NCBI RefSeq assembly: GCF_013371465.1
Contig: NZ_JABWDU010000011.1
Location: forward strand, 62,001-126,000
DNA length: 64,000 nucleotides
Source of the DNA: Ensifer oleiphilus
GTDB lineage: Bacteria > Pseudomonadota > Alphaproteobacteria > Rhizobiales > Rhizobiaceae
Direction: 5' to 3'
The notes under the pieces are model-generated. The model worked only from the letters and a program-made list of their open reading frames with translations. It was not told the DNA's origin and made no database searches. Below, piece by piece: positions 17,258-27,700 of the stretch. Within the stretch, counting starts at the first letter, position 1. Every line of letters begins with the position of its first letter. A program made the position numbers and the translations under genes.

Positions 17258-18250
17258 TTAGCGGGGATTCTTCTGCATGAACTGATCGTGCAGAGTTTCG
17301 ATCTGGGTTGCCACGTACTCCACAAATCCATTGGGAACCGCCTTATTGAAGGCCAGTTTCGAGCCCGATTTTCCGTGGCTAACCTGTCCGAGCACTAGAC
17401 CGTGCGCAACGAGCTGCACAGCTTCAACGGACAAAAGTGCTGGGTCTCGCTCGCCGGAGAGCGCCTCGAGGACGCGCGCAAAGCGAGCGTTGCTATCACC
17501 CCTGCGCGTTTCATCCTTGCCGAGCACCTTCTTGGCAGCTTCAAACGGCGCGGCGTGGGCTGACCATTTCGCTTCGAAATCCACCCATCGACGGCGGCCG
17601 ACTTCGGGTGCTGGCCCAATTTCCTGAACGACCTCGCGCGGCAAAGCGGTTGCAAGCCGTATCATCTCAGAAACATGCGATTTGCTCGTACTTAGAGATT
17701 TGCAGATGATATCGCGACCATAGCCGGCAGCCTCCTGCGATTGGGCGAAGAGGCACCTTTCAATGAATGACAGGTCGTTCCGATTGCTGTTTTCCTCCCC
17801 CTGTAGAACGATGGCTTCTTCGTCACTCAGGTCTCTCGCGATCGCCTTGAACTTGATGCCGAGAAGCTTCGCTGCAGCAAGCCGCCGACGGCCGAAGACG
17901 ATCTGAAACGATTTGACGTTCCCGTCAACTGAGCGCACGAGGCCAGGTGTGCTTTGCCCATGCTCACGCATTGACTGCATCAATTCGGCAAGGTTCCCCG
18001 CCTCATAGGCGGAGCCGAAGCGATCGGGGATCGCGGAATCGAGAATGTCTGCCGGCTCGATCTCGATGACCTGGCCGCCGTCTCTCAGCAACCGATCAGC
18101 AAGCTCGCTGCGTTCCTGGATCTGGCGCACGCCAGCTGCAACCTTCATCAAATGCGGCGAGGTTGATCGTTGTACTCCGCCCCTGTCAACTGCGCCGTCG
18201 AGCTGGCCCAGAACGTTGGCGAAGAGGCCCTTGGAATCTTTCCGGCTCAT
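17258..18250 (-). CDS. repB: RepB, ParB-family centromere-binding protein
   Basis: A 330-residue ParB-like partition protein that binds parS. The start ATG 18250 overlaps the repA stop (ATGA). The ParB N-terminal domain is clear (LAELMQSMREHGQSTPGLVR, then FQIVFGRRRLAAAKLLGIKF and QGEENSNRNDLSFIERCLFA). It is followed by a helix-turn-helix (GYGRDIICKSLSTSKSHVSE) and a C-terminal dimerisation region. It should load at the GTTCCCCGCGGGGAAC sites at 19613, 20182 and 20325 and act with RepA for partition and autoregulation. Confidence 0.95.
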   Translation of the reverse strand: MSRKDSKGLFANVLGQLDGAVDRGGVQRSTSPHLMKVAAGVRQIQERSELADRLLRDGGQVIEIEPADILDSAIPDRFGSAYEAGNLAELMQSMREHGQSTPGLVRSVDGNVKSFQIVFGRRRLAAAKLLGIKFKAIARDLSDEEAIVLQGEENSNRNDLSFIERCLFAQSQEAAGYGRDIICKSLSTSKSHVSEMIRLATALPREVVQEIGPAPEVGRRRWVDFEAKWSAHAAPFEAAKKVLGKDETRRGDSNARFARVLEALSGERDPALLSVEAVQLVAHGLVLGQVSHGKSGSKLAFNKAVPNGFVEYVATQIETLHDQFMQKNPR

Positions 18251-19422
18251 TCTCTCCCCCAAGCCTTCCAGAACAGGTTTTCCAGTTCCGCATTGGCGGC
18301 GTTTATGGATTCGATTGCGCGATCGTAGGTTTTCGGTGCGGAGAATCGCGTCCGCTGCACCTCGTAGAGGCTCTGCTTCCAAGTCAGCGCGTCTGCGACT
18401 GCGGTCGACTTAATAACAGAATTCAGCAACAGATCTTCACCAAACACCTGCCGCATCAGCGCTGACATGTTTGCCTGCGGATGATCGTTGGGCTCAAATT
18501 TGGTAACAAGAAATTTGGCGAAATCCCATTGAGCGGCTGTTCCGACTTCGTCGAGGATCTGCATATAAGACGCCGCCAGCTCCAGAAACTTCGCAGTGGA
18601 ATCGACGTCCAGCATATGTGCGGGGACTGGAATGACGACACCCGTCGCTGCCGTGAGCGACGAAAGCGTCAGAAAGTTCAGCGATGGCGCGGAGTCCATG
18701 AGGATAAAGTCATAGTTGTCGGCGACCTGCTCGAGCGCCTGAGAAACGCGTAGCAAGAAACCTGTGCCTCCAGCCCGACGCATCTCGAGCGCAACGGCGG
18801 TTTCGAATTCGGTCAGTTCAAGGCCGGCGCAGATCACGTCGAAGCCGACGATGTGCGTCTGGTGGATAATCGAACTGGTCGGAATGGGGTCGTCGAAGCG
18901 GATGGCGGAATAAAGGGTGTCCCCTCCCCGGTAGTCGAAGTCGGGAAGGTTGCCGTGAAGTGCGGTGAGCGATGCCTGCGGATCAAGATCCACGGCAAGC
19001 ACACGGTACCCGCGCAGTGCCAGGTAGTGACCTAGGTGAATTGTCGTGGAGGTCTTGCTAGAGCCGCCCTTAAAGTTGGTGACGGCAATGATCTGGCACT
19101 GTTCGTCGCCGGTGCGGCGCGGGTTCATCCATCTTTTACGGCCGTTAGACGCAAGTGCGAGACGCAGCTCAAGGACTTGCTCCAGCGTATAAAGGCGTCG
19201 ACCGTTGGAGATCTCTGGGGACGGTCCCTGCTCCTTGGCGGCAACCTGGCGGATATACGCTTCCGTAACGTCCAAAAGGGCAGCGACCTCCGTCGACGTG
19301 AACTTCCGCATACTGCGCCGCGCGTCCGGCGGAAACTGCGCCATGCTCAGATTGTTCAACGCCAGCTCAAGCTTGCTGGAAAAGTTCTCCATGAAGGAGA
19401 GGCTGCTGAGATGTCGCGTCAT
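18247..19422 (-). CDS. repA: RepA, ParA-family partition ATPase
   Basis: A 391-residue ParA-type ATPase that moves plasmid copies apart and represses the repABC operon. An N-terminal MerR-like DNA-binding region (about residues 40-95, RKFTSTEVAALLDVTEAYIR) precedes the deviant Walker A motif KGGSSKTS (118-125), Walker A' (DLDPQASLTAL) and Walker B (FILMDSAPSLNFLTL). All are intact. It is the first gene of the operon; an alternative in-frame start lies 10 codons in. repB overlaps its stop codon. Confidence 0.95.
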   Translation of the reverse strand: MTRHLSSLSFMENFSSKLELALNNLSMAQFPPDARRSMRKFTSTEVAALLDVTEAYIRQVAAKEQGPSPEISNGRRLYTLEQVLELRLALASNGRKRWMNPRRTGDEQCQIIAVTNFKGGSSKTSTTIHLGHYLALRGYRVLAVDLDPQASLTALHGNLPDFDYRGGDTLYSAIRFDDPIPTSSIIHQTHIVGFDVICAGLELTEFETAVALEMRRAGGTGFLLRVSQALEQVADNYDFILMDSAPSLNFLTLSSLTAATGVVIPVPAHMLDVDSTAKFLELAASYMQILDEVGTAAQWDFAKFLVTKFEPNDHPQANMSALMRQVFGEDLLLNSVIKSTAVADALTWKQSLYEVQRTRFSAPKTYDRAIESINAANAELENLFWKAWGRE

Positions 19423-19507
19423 AATGAGAATCCCCGGTGGTCTGTCCCGTCACTTAACCGCTCTTGTGGTTAACGTTTAGATAACAACCACGTAACTACT
19501 CAAAAAC

Positions 19508-19519
19508 CCGAAATTTCGG
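19508..19519. promoter_or_regulatory. 12-bp palindrome upstream of repA
   Basis: CCGAAATTTCGG is a perfect palindrome about 90 bp upstream of the repA start, in the region expected to hold the repABC promoter. It may be a RepA operator. Confidence 0.35.
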
Positions 19520-19612
19520 ATTTTCTCCGCAACTAAGAGCTACTCCGATTCGGGTGACTCCAGCAAATGGGGTTGTGGATCGCAGCATAGCGGCAAGAGC
19601 AGTTTCTATTCG

Positions 19613-19628
19613 GTTCCCCGCGGGGAAC
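19613..19628. promoter_or_regulatory. parS: parS site 1
   Basis: GTTCCCCGCGGGGAAC, a perfect 16-bp palindrome fitting the rhizobial parS pattern GTTNNNNGCNNNNAAC. It is identical to two further copies. It should be bound by RepB. Confidence 0.88.
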
Positions 19629-19666
19629 TTTCGCCGCTGTGCGCGGTCTGCGGAAGCGGGCGCGGA

Positions 19667-19924
19667 ATGCGGGGGCGCTTTATCCTGTGCGTCGCGCCCT
19701 CGCCCCAAGACGCAGTAGCCAATTTCCAGCTTGGCCATCGTGACCGGTGGATTACGAAGTGGGACGACAAGATTCGCTGCGCCCTATATGACAACCGCGT
19801 TCCAAGCGACCCCCTAGATGAGTTCCGTAGTAGCGTCCTAACTCCGCTCAGCGAAGAGCGTCCTGAATGGTTGGAGCTCGATCATTTGCAGTGCCTGGTG
19901 ATCAGTTGGGACATCCAACTCTGA
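19667..19924 (+). CDS. possible hypothetical protein, 85 aa
   Basis: A short frame from ATG 19667 inside the parS region. The composition is protein-like in the middle (DRWITKWDDKIRCALYDNRV) but there is no clear ribosome site and I recognise no family. It could be the decayed end of a longer gene. Low confidence. Confidence 0.25.
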   Translation: MRGRFILCVAPSPQDAVANFQLGHRDRWITKWDDKIRCALYDNRVPSDPLDEFRSSVLTPLSEERPEWLELDHLQCLVISWDIQL

Positions 19925-20181
19925 ACCAACCACTTCACGGCCCATGTCTCCACGGGCGCCCTCCGACGGCGTCCGCTAGAGTGAACGGGCGCGGTACATT
20001 ATAGCGTTGCCTCTATGTGAGCCGTTATGAAGACGCGAATCTTAGAAACAGTCGCCAAGTGTGAGCGCAGCACTTCGGACGATCACGTCGAGCCGATCAG
20101 GAGACATTCCGACCGGGAATATGAGGGAGCAATGCACGGCAGATCTATGTCGGGTGGGTTCCTTGGCGGGGAGTGATGAAA

Positions 20182-20197
20182 GTTCCCCGCGGGGAAC
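20182..20197. promoter_or_regulatory. parS: parS site 2
   Basis: Second exact copy of GTTCCCCGCGGGGAAC, 569 bp from site 1. Confidence 0.88.
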
Positions 20198-20324
20198 AAC
20201 AAGCTAAATGGCGACACCATCATGTTTGTCCAGTTGCTCGAGCGTCGAAACCAGATGACGGCAGGAAAGCTTCGTGGTCGCTCCGACGCTCGCGTCGCGC
20301 GAGAAAGTTGGTCACGGGTATCAG

Positions 20325-20340
20325 GTTCCCCGCGGGGAAC
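20325..20340. promoter_or_regulatory. parS: parS site 3
   Basis: Third exact copy of GTTCCCCGCGGGGAAC, 143 bp from site 2. Confidence 0.88.
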
Positions 20341-20765
20341 TCGTGCGGCCTCTGGAATCATTCTCAACCGCTTGGGCGACGCAGCGATTCCCTTCACTGC
20401 TTTCTCAGCCCACGTTGACATCGCCCCTTACACGCTGAGCCCGCTTGATGCGGATGCGCATTATACCCATCCAGACCCGCTCTTGCTCGCGGGGCCGTCG
20501 GTATGGTGTCACTGAACATTTCGGACGCCATGTCAGCGGTCGTGGTCACGAAGCAATTTCGAGCGGGTAGAAGCGCAGTCACTGATTAGATCGGGGAGGT
20601 GAGTAAGAGCGAAGTTGATGTTCAGCAGCAGCCAACAGCGTCGCCTCAATAGGTCTTCGACGGCCGCCCGCTAGGTGACGACTGTGGGCAGGGGGAAAGA
20701 CATTAAGCCGAGACCAACGGTAAACAGTGTTCGAATGGGGGGCGATCGGTTCGTCGTATCATCGT

Positions 20766-22494
20766 TCAAGGTGGCAGGCCTGCCTTGAGGAGCCCTTGCC
20801 GGAAAAGTTCCAGTTGCTCCGGACGCTCCAGCAGCAGCCCTTGGCTGATGAAGTTGTCGATCGAGAAGTCGGGACACAGCCCAAGCAGCAGACGTTTTGC
20901 CTTCTCGGTGGCGATAGGATCCCCTGTTTGCGCGTAGCAGGCGACTAGGCGCGCGCAAGTGAATGGGCCTGGGTTCGGTAGTTCTTCTAGGGCGGCAGCG
21001 GCTTCCGCATAGCGGCCAGTAAGATAGAGGGCGTTGCCAAGGGCGGCGCTATACCATCGTGGCGGAAACGGATTTAACCGGAAACCTTCCTCGATCCATT
21101 CCAGCGCTTCATCGAGCTTGCCGCGTCGGGCCAGTAGGCCGCCCATTTGCACAAGCGTGTTGGCGTCGTTGGGGCTGATAGGCTCGACGATAGTGTCGCT
21201 CACCCAACTCAAATTCACGTCGGTTAACGTGGATGAGTGCCAGCAATCGCTGGCAACCGCTCTCGCCCTCGTCAAGGGTTACCGCCCTACGCGCCAGGGC
21301 CAGCGCTTCGTCAAGAACGCCGGATGGTGAGTTGGCGTAGCCGTGGAGCGCTATTTTCGCCAACGCGAGGTGGGAAAGTGCCAACCCGAACTGCGGATCT
21401 CGCTCCAGTGCTGCGTTGAACATCTCGAACGCTTGTTGATTGTCGTACTTGTCATAGCTGCGCATATGCACAAGGCCGCGCAAATGGTACTCGTAGGCCG
21501 CTAGGCTGCTTGTCGGTTTTCGCAGTGCCTGGCGAACATCCTCGCACTCTATGTGTCCCACGAGGGTGGCGACAATCGTCCGAGTTAGTTGATCCTGCAC
21601 GGCGAATAGATCTTGGACATCTCGGTCGTACCGTTCAGACCACAGCTGCTTTCCGGAAACCGCTTCGACAAGCTGAGCCGCAATCCTTAGTCGCTCGCCT
21701 GCGCGCCGAACACTGCCCAGAACAAGATAAGCAACGCCCAACTTCTTGCTGATCTCATTCAGGTCCGAGTGCCGGTCGCGAAAGCGGAATGACGAGGTAG
21801 CATTGATGACAGTGAGCGAACGGAACCGCGCTAGTCCGCGTATGATGTCCTCAGTAATCCCGTCGCTGAAAATGTCATGGTGCTCCGATCCGCCCAAATT
21901 TTCAAACGGCAGAACAGCAATAGATGTCGCCCTAGCCAGCGAGCCTATCGAGGGACTGGCTGCAGATGCGTTCGCCCAATGCCACACGTGGAGGGGACGG
22001 GCTATGTTCTTGAGCGATATCTCGCCGCCGTCGACAAATTCCAAGTCGCGAGCTGACGTAAGCTGTCGGTGAACGAGGTCAGAAATACATATGCCCCCAG
22101 GCTCCGCCGCCGCCTCCAGGCGGGCTGCGACGTTTACACCATCGCCAAGAACATCATCACCTTCGACAACCACATCGGCGAGATTGATACCGATGCGCAA
22201 GACAAGCGGGAAATCAACACTCTGGTTTTGCCGACGGGCTTCAAGCTTCGATTGAATTGATATCGCACAATCCACCGCCTCCACGGCCGAGCTGAAGACG
22301 ACCAGGGAGCCGTCTCCCATCAACTTGACAATCCGCCCGCCACGGGCAGCAGCACTGGGTTGAAGCACTGAGGATTGCAGCCGTCTTATAGACTGAACTG
22401 TTCGCGTTTCGTTGGCTTCCATGAGGCGCGCATAACCGACGACGTCAGTCGCCATAATGGCCGCCAGCCGCCGTTCAACGCGTTGCTTCGCCAT
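20766..22494 (-). pseudogene. class III adenylate cyclase-TPR protein, frameshifted
   Basis: The first part (22494 to about 21190) encodes a class III nucleotide cyclase domain (AAIMATDVVGYARLMEANE, LMGDGSLVVFSSAVEAVDCA, LGDGVNVAARLEA). A FlgO/TolB-like region (IAVLPFENLGGSE) and the first TPR repeats follow. Near 21190 the frame shifts: the upstream frame loses homology after LGERHYRRA. The next frame resumes at SPNDANTLVQMGGLLARRGK and runs through further TPRs to 20766. One indel separates two good halves, so this is either a recent pseudogene or a sequencing error. If whole it would be a cytoplasmic cAMP-forming enzyme of about 575 residues, a type common in rhizobia. The cyclase domain itself is intact and might still work. 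Confidence 0.8.
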
Positions 22495-22679
22495 CGCGGT
22501 CTCCGCACGAGATAACGGGCTATATTATCGCACTCTCAATTACCGCAAAAGGTGCCGGCTGCAAGCAAGCACCGAGCGACGCGCAATCGCATCGCTGTTC
22601 GAATGCAATTGATCAAAAGAACCGGTCTGCGGCGACCAAAGTGGCGGAGCCAAATTCCACTCCGGTCTGCTAATATTAT

Positions 22680-22951
22680 CTACGACTGAAAATCCGATGT
22701 GAACGTGGAGCGTGAACGTGGAGCGGAAACGCACGCCCGCGCCCCCGTGAACCAACTCTCCGTCGTCTTGGAAAACGACGCCTACCGCCCTCGAATGTCA
22801 GTCGCACAAGCCGCAGGTTGCTCTCCCGCATCTCGCCACCTTTTTCAAAGGCTCGAATTGAGACGGCGCTGATCGCCGCGCGTTCGGCCAGTTCGGCCTG
22901 TGTCCAGTCGAGAAGAGCACGAGCAGCGCGGCATTGGGGAGGCTTGAGCAT
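22680..22951 (-). pseudogene. small XRE-family regulator, frameshifted
   Basis: The frame from 22951 gives a clear helix-turn-helix (LKPPQCRAARALLDWTQAEL, AERAAISAVSIRAFEKGG, ESNLRLVRLTFE). Near 22795 homology leaves this frame and continues in another (VFQDDGELVHGGAGVRFRST), the usual end of this family. One indel therefore breaks an ordinary ~80-residue regulator. There is no partner gene nearby. Confidence 0.6.
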
Positions 22952-23059
22952 AAAACTTTCTTTTTCCGGAATTAGAATATTAACTCAAAAGTTTTGTCAG
23001 CTAACTTGGCGCAACCTATCCGTTAGGCCGTGCGGTTGCAACAATCGCGCGGACAGAGC

Positions 23060-23487
23060 AAGCCAGGGGCCAACATAGAAATCCGGTTCTTCTCCATCGC
23101 CCATGAGCGCTATCTGCTGGCGCTGGAGAAGAACAGCGCACTGCTTGCCCGTAGCGAGATCGGCATCGAGGATCTAAAGGGTGAGAAGATCATCTCGTTC
23201 TCGCGGCGGAACCTGTTTTTTACCGAACGCTACTTCGCTGAAGAGTTCGAGTAGCACGATCTGGCAAAGAGCGTCGCCCATACGTGCGACGACACCGTCT
23301 CACTGATGTCATGGGTCTCAGCCGGTCTTGGCATCGGCTTTGCGCCGGAATGGACGCTGGATCTTCCCAACCGCAATTTCGAGCTTCGGAAGGTGAGGGG
23401 TGTCGACTTCAGGATCGGGCTTGGGGTTGCCAGGTCCTTGACGACATCATCGATATCGCGAGGTCGCTCGTCAGGGAGGGCAGGTGA
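23060..23487 (+). pseudogene. LysR-type regulator, C-terminal remnant
   Basis: The reading frame at 23060-23251 encodes part of a LysR effector-binding domain (ALLARSEIGIEDLKGEKIIS, FFTERYFAEEFE). It is stopped by TAG at 23252-23254 and continues in the same frame (AKSVAHTCDDTVSLMSWVSA, GLGIGFAPEWTLDLP). The final piece (DDIIDIARSLVREGR) is in a different frame. The DNA-binding domain is missing. The gene is clearly decayed. Confidence 0.65.
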
Positions 23488-24705
23488 GGGCAGAACAAAC
23501 CCGTCGTTCCCGTCTCTGTTCGGGAGAATCGGTTGCATTCAAGCCTAGTCGCCATAGCTGAGTCGCGGCCGATCGCATCGCTCACGGGCAGGATCTTATT
23601 GTTCCGACAGTGCAAAAGCGATGGCGACGTCGCGACAACCCACGGGCCTTGAGACAGGAATATCTTTGAGGTGACGAATGCCAACTCTGGCGAACCAAAC
23701 ATTGCTTCGGAAGGATACCCGCCCGGTCGATCCGCGCGGCTGATTGGAGAAGCTACTCGGGGGTCGCGCAAAGACAAGCCGTTTCATCCGCCTCGTGAAC
23801 ATTGGCGGCCGCCGCTGAAGCCGAACGGATCGGCGACGGCACCCACCCGGTGCCGTCAATCTCCGCCTCGGTTTGCGAAGCTCCTCGATCCCTGTAAGAG
23901 CAAATAATTCTCAGGCGTCTTCATGATCGCAGGCAGGTTCTTGGCGGTCAGAGCGACATCGAAGCGAGAGTGATATCGTGAGTGTGGGAGCAGTTTTGCA
24001 GCAGCAATGAGCACGACACTTGCGCGTGCCACGCGGGGGTTTTTGGCGACCACTACCCGAACGGCGGAGGTGCGCTGAGCGGTTAAGTCTTCAGCAAGGG
24101 CTCGATAGGGAACGGAATAATAGCGCCTCTCGCTCTCGACGTGATAATCCAGCCCGGCACGCCGTAAACGCCATTCGGCCCGAGATAGCAAAACTCTATC
24201 GCCAATTCGCTCCGAACTATGCGGTCGTTGTCGAGAGCATTCCTGACCGCGTGCGCGCTTCCGTTCCAAGCGGGGCAGGGGTGGTTCAACGATGTGCTGT
24301 GCGACAAAGCAATCCCCCAGCGGACAAGCGTATCCGTTTTATCGGTGGCCCCGACGCCTACGAAGCTGCGGACGCAATGTCAGGCGCAACGACCCATGAC
24401 AGTGCCGGTATAGCCCCCGTCGTGCTCGTCCCTCCGCTTCGCCATCGTCGCTCCAGCGGCGACGGCAAGCACACGATGATCCCCGTCATATGCCTTCCAT
24501 GCATCACCATTTTGCCGACTGGACGTTCTCCACTCCAGGCGTGAACGCACGCACATTAAGCCGACACGAAAGTCTGATGGACGTCTGAGAAATGGAGGTG
24601 TAACGTTGCCCATGGAAGCTGGGCACGCGCGCTTTGTCGCGGCATTTAACCAGTGCTAGAGTCCGGTGAATCAGAGCCGCTTAGAGTTTTGAGGATTCTT
24701 GGCCG
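23488..24705. other. decayed region with IS21 remnant
   Basis: No intact gene was found. An istA fragment lies near 24060-24180 and short unrelated frames fill the rest. The stretch separates the replication half of the window from the large kinase gene. Confidence 0.5.
24060..24180 (-). mobile_element. IS21-family istA transposase fragment
   Basis: On the minus strand the frame reads AEWRLRRAGLDYHVESERRY then YSVPYRALAEDL, a close match to the beta-barrel region of IS21-family IstA (typically AEW...AGLDYHVEV...YYSVPYRL). Homology ends on both sides and no istB or terminal repeats are visible, so this is only a relic. Confidence 0.6.
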
Positions 24706-27700
24706 ATGCGACATATCGGCAAGGGGAACAGCATCGACGATCATGGGCTGAGAGACAAACCATTGGATCTCTCGTCTTACGCACTTGAGCCCTTATTGCA
24801 TAACGGCGAGTTCGTTATCAGCCGCGCGCGGCCTAAAGGGCAAGCGCGAGACCATTGTTCAATACTCGTCTTAAGCCATATTTCAGATCAGCCCTCGCCG
24901 AGCCAACTCCGCTTGCTTAAGGGTGAATTTGCGTTGCGAGGTGAGCTTAGCTCGAACTGGGCCCTTTGTCCTATCGACCTTGTGCAGCACGAAGGTCGGA
25001 TCAGCCTAGTGTATAGTGATCCGATGGCCGAGCCACTACTGCGCCTCCTCAGGCCATTGCACACAGACACCAGCTTCGACGCTAACCAACTGGGGCTATC
25101 GATGGAGGTCGGGCGGTACCTAAAGATCGCGTCGAACGTTGCGGCCGCTGTGCGACAGATGCATCAGACGGGCATTATCCACAAGGACATCAAAACAGCA
25201 CACATATTCGTGAATGAAACAACCGACCAGGTTTGGCTCACCGGCTTTGGCATCGCATCTCGGACAACGCGCGAACGGCAGTCACAGAGGCCGCCGGAGG
25301 CACTCGCTGGTACCCTGGCATACATGGCGCCTGAACAGACCGGGCGGATGAATCGCTCCGTTGATTCCAGGAGCGATCTCTATGCGCTGGGTGTCACTCT
25401 TTACGAAATGGTCACCGGCTCCTTGCCATTCTCTGCAGCGGACCCAATGGAGTGGGTCCATTGCCACATAGCCCGACAACCAGTTCCTCCCGCTGATCGA
25501 GTGAGCGGTCTGCCCGTAGCTATTTCAGCCATTGTTATGAAGCTGCTCGCGAAGACGGCAGGGGAACGTTATCAGACTGCAGCTGGACTGGAGCATGATC
25601 TCCGGCGCTGTCTAAACCAACTTGGCGCCCATGGGCGGATCGACGAATTCGTATTGGGCGAGCACGACGTCCCGGATCGCTTGCTTGTGCCCGAGAAGCT
25701 CTACGGTCGCGAGGGGGAGGCCGAGGCGCTGCTCCACGCTTTTGAACGTATCGCCGACGGAGCCCCTCCAGAGTTCGTTGTACTGTCGGGCTACTCGGGC
25801 ATCGGCAAGTCGTCGGTAGTCAACGAACTGCAGCCGGTTCTCATAGCCAACAACGGCCTTTTTGCGGGGGGCAAGTTCGACCAGGTTAAACGCGACATAC
25901 CCTACGCCACCTTGGCACAAGCGTTTCAAGGCCTAGTTCGAATGCTCCTTGCAAAGAGTGACTCCGACCTCGAGACTTGGTCCGCCGACATTCGGAATGC
26001 TTTGGGACAAAATGGGGCGATCGTGGTAGATCTGGTCCCAGAGTTGAAATTCGTCATCGGGGAGCCGCCGACGGGGCCCGAATTCTCGGCTCAAGACGGA
26101 CAGCGGCAACTCCATCTCGTTTTCCGACGTTTCCTTGCCGTGTTTGCTCGAAAAGAACATCCGCTCGTTCTCTTTCTTGATGATTTGCAGTGGCTCGATG
26201 TTGCCACGCTTGAGTTGCTGGAAGATCTGCTAACCCAGCAGGGCACCAAGTACATTCTGTTTGTTGGTGCTTACCGTGACAACGAAGTAACCGCCTCACA
26301 CCCGCTAATGGCTACATTAAATCGGCTGAAGCGCTCTGGCGTCATCGTGAAGGACATCGGACTCGCACCGCTAACTTTCCAACATACCAATAGCCTCATC
26401 GCAGATGCCCTCCGCTCCGACGTCGACCACACTTACTCACTTGCTGAGCTGGTGCATGAGAAGGCCGGCGGTAACCCATTTTTCGTGATCCAGTTCCTTT
26501 CTGCTCTGACCGAGGAGAAGCTGCTTATGCTCTCGCCAGATCTCGTCTGGCAATGGAAGTCGGACCGCATCGGTGCGAAAGCGTATAGCGAGAACGTTGT
26601 GGCTCTTATGACCAGCAAGCTCAGTCGCTTGCCACACAGGACCTTGCAAGTCCTGCAACTACTGGCTTGCTTCGGGAACAACGTTGATCTGGCGCACCTG
26701 GAAATGGTCAACGAAAACGTAGAGCATGACCTTCAGCACGCTCTGCGCACCGAACTGGTGCTTGTCTCAGACGGCTGCTGCCGTTTCGTGCACGACAGGA
26801 TTCAGGAGGCTGCGTACTCGCTTGTTCCAGAGCCCGAGCGTGCTGAATTACATCTGCGAATTGGACGCCGGTTGGCGACGCGAACTCCGCCGGAACAGCT
26901 GGGTGAGAACATCTTCGAGATTGTCGCGCAGTTCAACCAAAGTGGAGACCTGGTCGTATCGGATACGGAGAAGGAACAACTTGCAGAATTCAGCCTCATG
27001 GCGGCCAGGCGAGCTAAGTCATCAACCGTTTACTTGTCAGCGCTGGCCTATCTCGAACGTGGACTGACACTTCTATCCAACGATGGATGGCAACGAAGGC
27101 CAGAGTTGATGTTTGCGCTCGCGTCGCTTCAAGCTGAATGCGAATTCCTAACTGGGCGCCTAGCCGCCGCAGAAGAAAGGCTGGCATCGCTCTCTACGCT
27201 GGCGGCAAATCTGGTCGACCGCGCGAGCATCGCTAGCTTGCGCATCGACCTCTATACCGCGCTCAGTCGCAACGATCGCGCGGTTGAAGTCTGCTTGGAG
27301 TATCTTGGAAAGCTTGGGTCAGAGATCCCGGCACATCCAACCGCCGATGCAGCAAGACGTGAGTATGAGCGCACCTGGTCGCTAATTGGTGGTAGCGACA
27401 TCGAGGACCTTGCCGCCCTGCCTCAAACTCAGGATCCGGAGGTCGTAGCGACAATGCGGGTTCTGGGCCGAAGCCTGAGCCCAGCTCTCTTTACGGATGC
27501 CAATCTACTCTCGGTCTTGGTGTGTCAAATGACCAACCTCGGTCTGGAGCACGGCCACGCCGGTCTCTCATGCGACGCATACGTTTGGCTTGGGATGATC
27601 GCAGGCCCGCACTTCGGTGACTATCGTGAGGGCTACCGGTTTGGCGCGCTCGGATACGAGCTTCTACAAAGGATGGGGTCGGGTCAGTTCCGAGCGCACA

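Larger units (their letters stand above)
19925..20765. other. gene-free centromere region
   Basis: No credible gene was found in this stretch. It contains two of the three parS palindromes (20182, 20325), so it is best viewed as part of the plasmid centromere. Frames present on either strand lack recognisable families and ribosome sites. Confidence 0.55.
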
